Positions 60,010 through 64,000 of a stretch of DNA of 64,000 nucleotides are shown in pieces. How positions within the stretch are numbered: the first letter of the stretch is position 1; each line of letters opens with the position of its first letter. The position numbers and the translations under genes are program-made. The stretch is from Apostichopus japonicus (lineage: Eukaryota > Echinodermata > Holothuroidea > Aspidochirotida > Stichopodidae), in assembly GCF_037975245.1 (NCBI RefSeq), contig NC_092571.1:14503417-14567416 (forward strand). The letters are read 5' to 3'. The notes beneath the pieces were generated by a model, which ran no database searches, was not told the origin of the DNA, and saw nothing but the letters and a program-made list of their open reading frames with translations.

Positions 60010-61188
60010 AACTTAAGTAAATGTTTATTGATAGAGAAAATTTCCTTCTTTACCTTTATTATACAAGAAATGACATTGCCAATTAAAAATTGCCGACATA
60101 ATGGGGGCTAGAAATGAAGTATAGCAATATTACGTTAAATCATAATATTTAAGTGGTGCACTCGTATCATAAAATAGAAGGACTTAATGTAAAGAATGTA
60201 AAGAAAACTGGTGACGCTCTCACATGCAATAGGATACTTAACATGACTCCGTGAGCATTCTACCTTAATTTTAATAAGCTATGAATAATTCACGAATGCT
60301 TCCACAATGTGACGTTACAATGTAGACATACACCTACGCCTCGTCAAATGCATGACTAAGTTAAATATATTTCATCTAAAGCATTAAGCAAGAGTATTAC
60401 TATAGTAATATACTATAATAGAATATCCTGTTTACATATAAAATCAATTATATTATATTTATCGAATTTTTGAGATGCCACAAAAACGAGATTAGAAGAC
60501 ACAGAAGCTATCCTTAAATGTGCACAGACTGAGAGAGTAATACTGTACTTAATGTATTAATAATCTTGTTACGAGTTCAATTATTGAAATACGAACATGT
60601 TGTAAAGCAAGACAAGACGTTACAATGTAAAAACCCATAGTTACATCCGAACTACTTGTACTTGTTTGTAGACATGTTCATTGATGGCTATCGCCATCGG
60701 TAAAAGTATATTAAAAAGTAAAAAATGGCAAATCAGGCCTTGTTATGAACTGCATGGACTGCTTTTTTCTAAGTTTTTTTTTATTCGTTTAAAGTGATAG
60801 TGTGTGCCGTAAATTTAAAAACTACTAGCCCTACCGACGGAGAAATTATTCAAAATATGATACTAAAATTATCAGTATCCCACGAAATATAATTTTAAGT
60901 GATGGGTAAAAAAATATATTCGATTTCGATCCACAGATATTCTACACATATTTCATTTCTTTGTTTTTCTCCATAAATTAAGAAAGAACTGGAAATATCA
61001 ATGAAATTTGGTATGATAAAACATAATCAATATCATCTCACAAAGTTGCTCTACGGAGTACTAAGCGTTTTATGATTGCTAACTGCATTCTTTTGTTCCG
61101 TTCGGTTACAACAATTTACTTGGCCAATATTTCCGGTATTTTATCCAGCCAACTCCTCCCTGTTCATACAAAGTATGTGTTTTGCCAC
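60010..61188. other. Intron between Ig exons of unit C, nothing recognised
   Basis: Partly colinear with 35.7-36.3 kb of unit B. AT-rich, with no element or exon recognised. Confidence 0.4.
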
Positions 61189-61271
61189 TTAAATCAGACG
61201 AGATATGAAAATGGTAAGACACCGGTGACATAGAACGCTGGTTGCAGATATCAGATAACGGTATGGCTTAC

Positions 61272-62037
61272 CAGGATATGTCTTTGGAACTTCCCAAGCA
61301 CAACTATCAGAGAAACCTGTGATGGACATGAAGCCCAAGTGTCCCTGGGTAGCAAAACAACCCACTGTTGAATTACCACTACACGAGGTAATATAAATCT
61401 TTAACACATTATCTTTACCTTCACGTGAATAATACAGTCTTTTGGTTCAATAACGTGCAAGTCTACAACTGGATATGCGTCTGGAATGGAAAATGTCAGT
61501 TCAAATTTATAGTCATTATTCGGATGTAAAAAAAAGATTTTTCCTTTCACAGAGGAGAGGTGAAGGAGAATGATAAATGGTGAACAGACGGTAAGTATGT
61601 TGAACGAGAAGTATGTTATAGTAATCATCGAGCAATGACACATGGTAGGTTCAAGCATCTTCTGGTTGGTGGTTTAGGGTTGAAAAATCAAAATCATGAA
61701 AGTACGATGGATAATCTCGTTGTGAGCCTTCTACTTGAAATAAATAACGATTGACTGTATAATTAACATGTAAAACAAACAGCTCAGTGTAAGCAAAAGT
61801 ACGGGTAAATGTATCTCCGGTGTGGGCCATCTCAGTGAAGTTCAACTCTAATCAAAACATAATTATATATTTATATGAAAATGAAATATCTCGAAAGGCA
61901 AAGTCACACCCTACAACAGAACAAGTCTGTCGATTTGGTAGTTGATCTTGAACATTGAAATCACAATCGGTACACTCGGAAAAAGACATTAACTGCAACA
62001 TGAAGAAGAACAAATCAGAAAAATGTAAAATCTCCAT
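61272..62037 (-). pseudogene. IgSF receptor exon 1, unit C (broken)
   Basis: Paralogue of the exon at 37031-37862. A start codon at 62037 opens a signal-like segment (FSDLFFFMLQLMSF) and the V-domain start (GCDFAF). A frameshift lies near 61855, then NFTEMAHTGDTFTRTFAY and NRYLFQVEG follow. A nonsense codon TGA at 61653-61651 replaces the Gly of the DAGTYH motif. A second frameshift lies near 61430, before YITSCSGNSTVGC. The donor CCTG|GTAAGC at 61272 is intact. With two shifts and a stop it cannot encode the receptor ectodomain. Confidence 0.8.
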
Positions 62038-62099
62038 TTTTAAAGAGTTCTTATCTTTACAATCTTTAGCATTCACAACATGTAATATCACTATAGCCA

Positions 62100-63500
62100 C
62101 GCGTCTAAGATCGCTGATACTAAAATAGTAAAATAAAATATATCAAACAGTTTTTTCAATGAATTTATATAAATTCCCTTTCTTTGTTGATAGAGCTGTG
62201 TCGACTATAAATTTGGAAGAACAACGTATTCGTCCGAGCCTCTTTCGTTAACATGAAAGTTGCTTGATGTGAAGTGGTTGGTAGTTGTAGTAACTATGAC
62301 AGATTCCAACAAGGATGGCATCTTACTTACAAACATTTGCCACAATTTCTTGAACATCCGGGTTCTTATCATACATGACAGCAGATTATTTCCATTATAT
62401 TTGACTTTTACACTGACGTCCTCTGCAAATATAATTGCACAATCATGAACATATTATCAATTTCCATCAGCTCAAGATAAACTTCCGTGAAAATGATGGT
62501 GTTTTACTCTGTTAAAGTTTGTAATGTCTACTACAAATGGTGAGAATAGGCGTAAGGGGTGGGTGATACAATGCGAAAACAGAACGGTGAGCATAGTGAG
62601 CAGTAAAAGCACGTGTTTGGGAATAGGAGCGAACAAAATAATTCAACTAATCTTAAATGTTTTCTTCACTCCCCACTTATTGAACAAGAATAATGGGTTT
62701 TAATTTGTGTATCGAATTTAGCTTTACAGAAAACAGATGTGGTTAATACTTATAACATTAATATTTCTAGATTGAATTACTGACAAGGAACATAATTTAA
62801 AGGGTTCCCGGACAAATCCCCCCGGGACGATCCCCTTCCTCGGAAATCTCGACGATTGATTGATAGCCGATGTAGGCGGGGTTTAGGCTATTAGTCCAGT
62901 AAAAATGAGGGTGAACCTAGAACTAACTGCAACAGAAGATTCCATTTTTCATATTGTTGTTGTGTCCCCACTGAAGCATTTAAAGAAATTGTTCGAAGCC
63001 CCGCCTACTCATGAATATTGATGCCATTGGCACCACAAACAAAAGGGACTATCTACGCACTATTGGTAACCTACCACCAAGTATGAGACTGATCGGATTT
63101 TGCATCGTTCAGTTATCGTGATTACAAGCCGGCGCCACAGACACACACACACACACATGCGTGACAGAAATTCCTTTGCCTCTGGTAAGGAATAAAAAAG
63201 AGTCAAAGAAAAGTCTACCCGGAAACAAATGCAGCTATTGTGCGCGCGAAGTACGCAGAATATGTTAAGGTTATCTAGCTAACATGTATGTGGAAGGAGT
63301 AAAAAATTCTCACAGCATCAATGCAGCCAGTGCGCTCTAAGCGCGACAAATCTATTTTTTCACAAATTTAATAAATTTAACTTCGCTGTTACTTTTTTCT
63401 CAGGTGAGTTGGGCCTGTTGGTTATGCTTATATAACATAATATAGTACGCACGCAGTTTTTATTGGTAACTAGCGTTAAAAAATCGTTCCAATTGGGTGC
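62100..63500. other. Right flank, no gene recognised
   Basis: Outside the duplicated units. A GAAGCCCCGCCTACTCATGAA block (about 62993) and its partial inverse TAGGCGGGGTTTAGGC (62874) suggest a dispersed or foldback repeat around 62.84-63.03 kb. A short CA run lies at 63138-63158. 62680-62800 resembles 63775-63910. Confidence 0.35.
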
Positions 63501-63524
63501 TCCCGATTGACAATTATCTGTGGG

Positions 63525-63735
63525 ACAATATTCTCCAAGGGGGGGGGGGGATTCCTGGTGGAAATTGTCCGAGCGGGTAATTGTCCTGGGTAAGTCCGGT
63601 GGGGAGTCGACCGGGCTGGGAATTGTCCAGGTGGAGTTTTCTGGTGTGGGAATTGTCCGGGGGGTATTCTTCCAGGGGGAGTTGTCTGGGGGTAATTGTC
63701 CGTGGTGTAATTTTCCAGGGGCGTTGTCCGGTCAC
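63525..63735. repeat. Degenerate minisatellite (GGG-AATTGTCC units)
   Basis: About ten imperfect units of 15-20 bp, each with a G run followed by AATTGTCC or a variant (GAAATTGTCCGAGC, GGTAATTGTCCTGGG, GGAATTGTCCAGG, GGGAATTGTCCGGG). The proline-rich minus-strand ORF here (63476-63814) is a by-product of the repeat. Confidence 0.8.
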
Positions 63736-64000
63736 CTTTTAAAGAGTCTGATGTCGTACAACCTGAATACAATACCCTCTGAACAAGGATAGTGGGTTTT
63801 AACTTGACTATCACACGTTGCTTTACAGAAATTGTACGTGGTTAAATTTAAATTGGTGAGTGCTGGGAGATCATAATACTGATTAAAGTTAATATTACTA
63901 GATAACTTACTAACTGACAATGTATTACAGGTCCTCGTAAAATATGGATGTGACATGAAGATAGTAAACGTAGGGAAAATAATGTCGCTCGTTCCATTAT

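Larger units (their letters stand above)
43270..62100. repeat. Segmental duplication unit C
   Basis: The most complete unit on its left side. It is colinear with unit A from 43270 to about 53.9 kb (minus LINE L-3) and with unit B from about 45.85 kb to 62.04 kb. It carries tail exon, V-exon relics, transmembrane exon, old LINE relic and both Ig exons in the same order and strand as unit B. Its transmembrane-to-tail intron is shorter, about 9.6 kb. Confidence 0.85.

Noticed and set aside
63476-63814. Proline-rich 112-codon minus-strand ORF
   Set aside because: Entirely produced by the G-rich minisatellite read on the opposite strand.

Overview
The window looks like AT-rich, repeat-laden genomic DNA of a marine metazoan. 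The clues are introns with consensus splice sites, a two-ORF L1/Tx1-type LINE family, a tRNA-derived SINE, a hAT-type MITE, foldback elements and an expanding immunoglobulin-superfamily (IgSF) receptor locus. An echinoderm such as a sea cucumber is my best guess, but this is inference. There is no rRNA, tRNA gene or CRISPR array, and no prokaryotic organisation.

The backbone is a tandem segmental duplication on the minus strand. Unit A (about 1.37-13.84 kb) is truncated. Unit B (about 15.59-38.88 kb) and unit C (about 43.27-62.1 kb) follow, and 1-1.3 kb is the edge of an older copy. Read 5' to 3' on the minus strand, a unit carries a signal-peptide + two-Ig-domain exon, a second Ig-domain exon, an 85-nt transmembrane exon, a very long intron holding decayed V-type Ig exons, and a short cytoplasmic-tail exon. 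In unit B all four exons join in frame with matching phases into a 464-codon type I membrane protein. In unit C the first exon is broken and the tail exon is frame-shifted. Unit A keeps only a tail exon that has lost its splice acceptor.

Mobile DNA has been laid over this. Four LINE regions belong to one L1/Tx1-like family: 22.18-25.79 kb (minus), 38.90-43.27 kb (minus), 49.79-53.31 kb (plus, with target-site duplication), and older mosaics at 32.1-34.4 kb and 56.4-57.3 kb. Five copies of a short element begin with the 5' end of U2 snRNA and end in a hairpin tail resembling the LINE 3' end, so they look like a U2-headed SINE. There are two long foldback elements (8.74-13.51 kb and 26.40-29.90 kb), a hAT-like MITE (8.24-8.74 kb), an LTR with a tRNA-Leu primer-binding site (about 13.9-14.4 kb) and a tRNA-type SINE (about 15.1-15.4 kb).

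Because the units are paralogous, many insertions have an empty site elsewhere in the window and can be ordered in time. The most interesting biology is the IgSF receptor cluster with its intronic cemetery of V exons, and the U2-headed SINE family.
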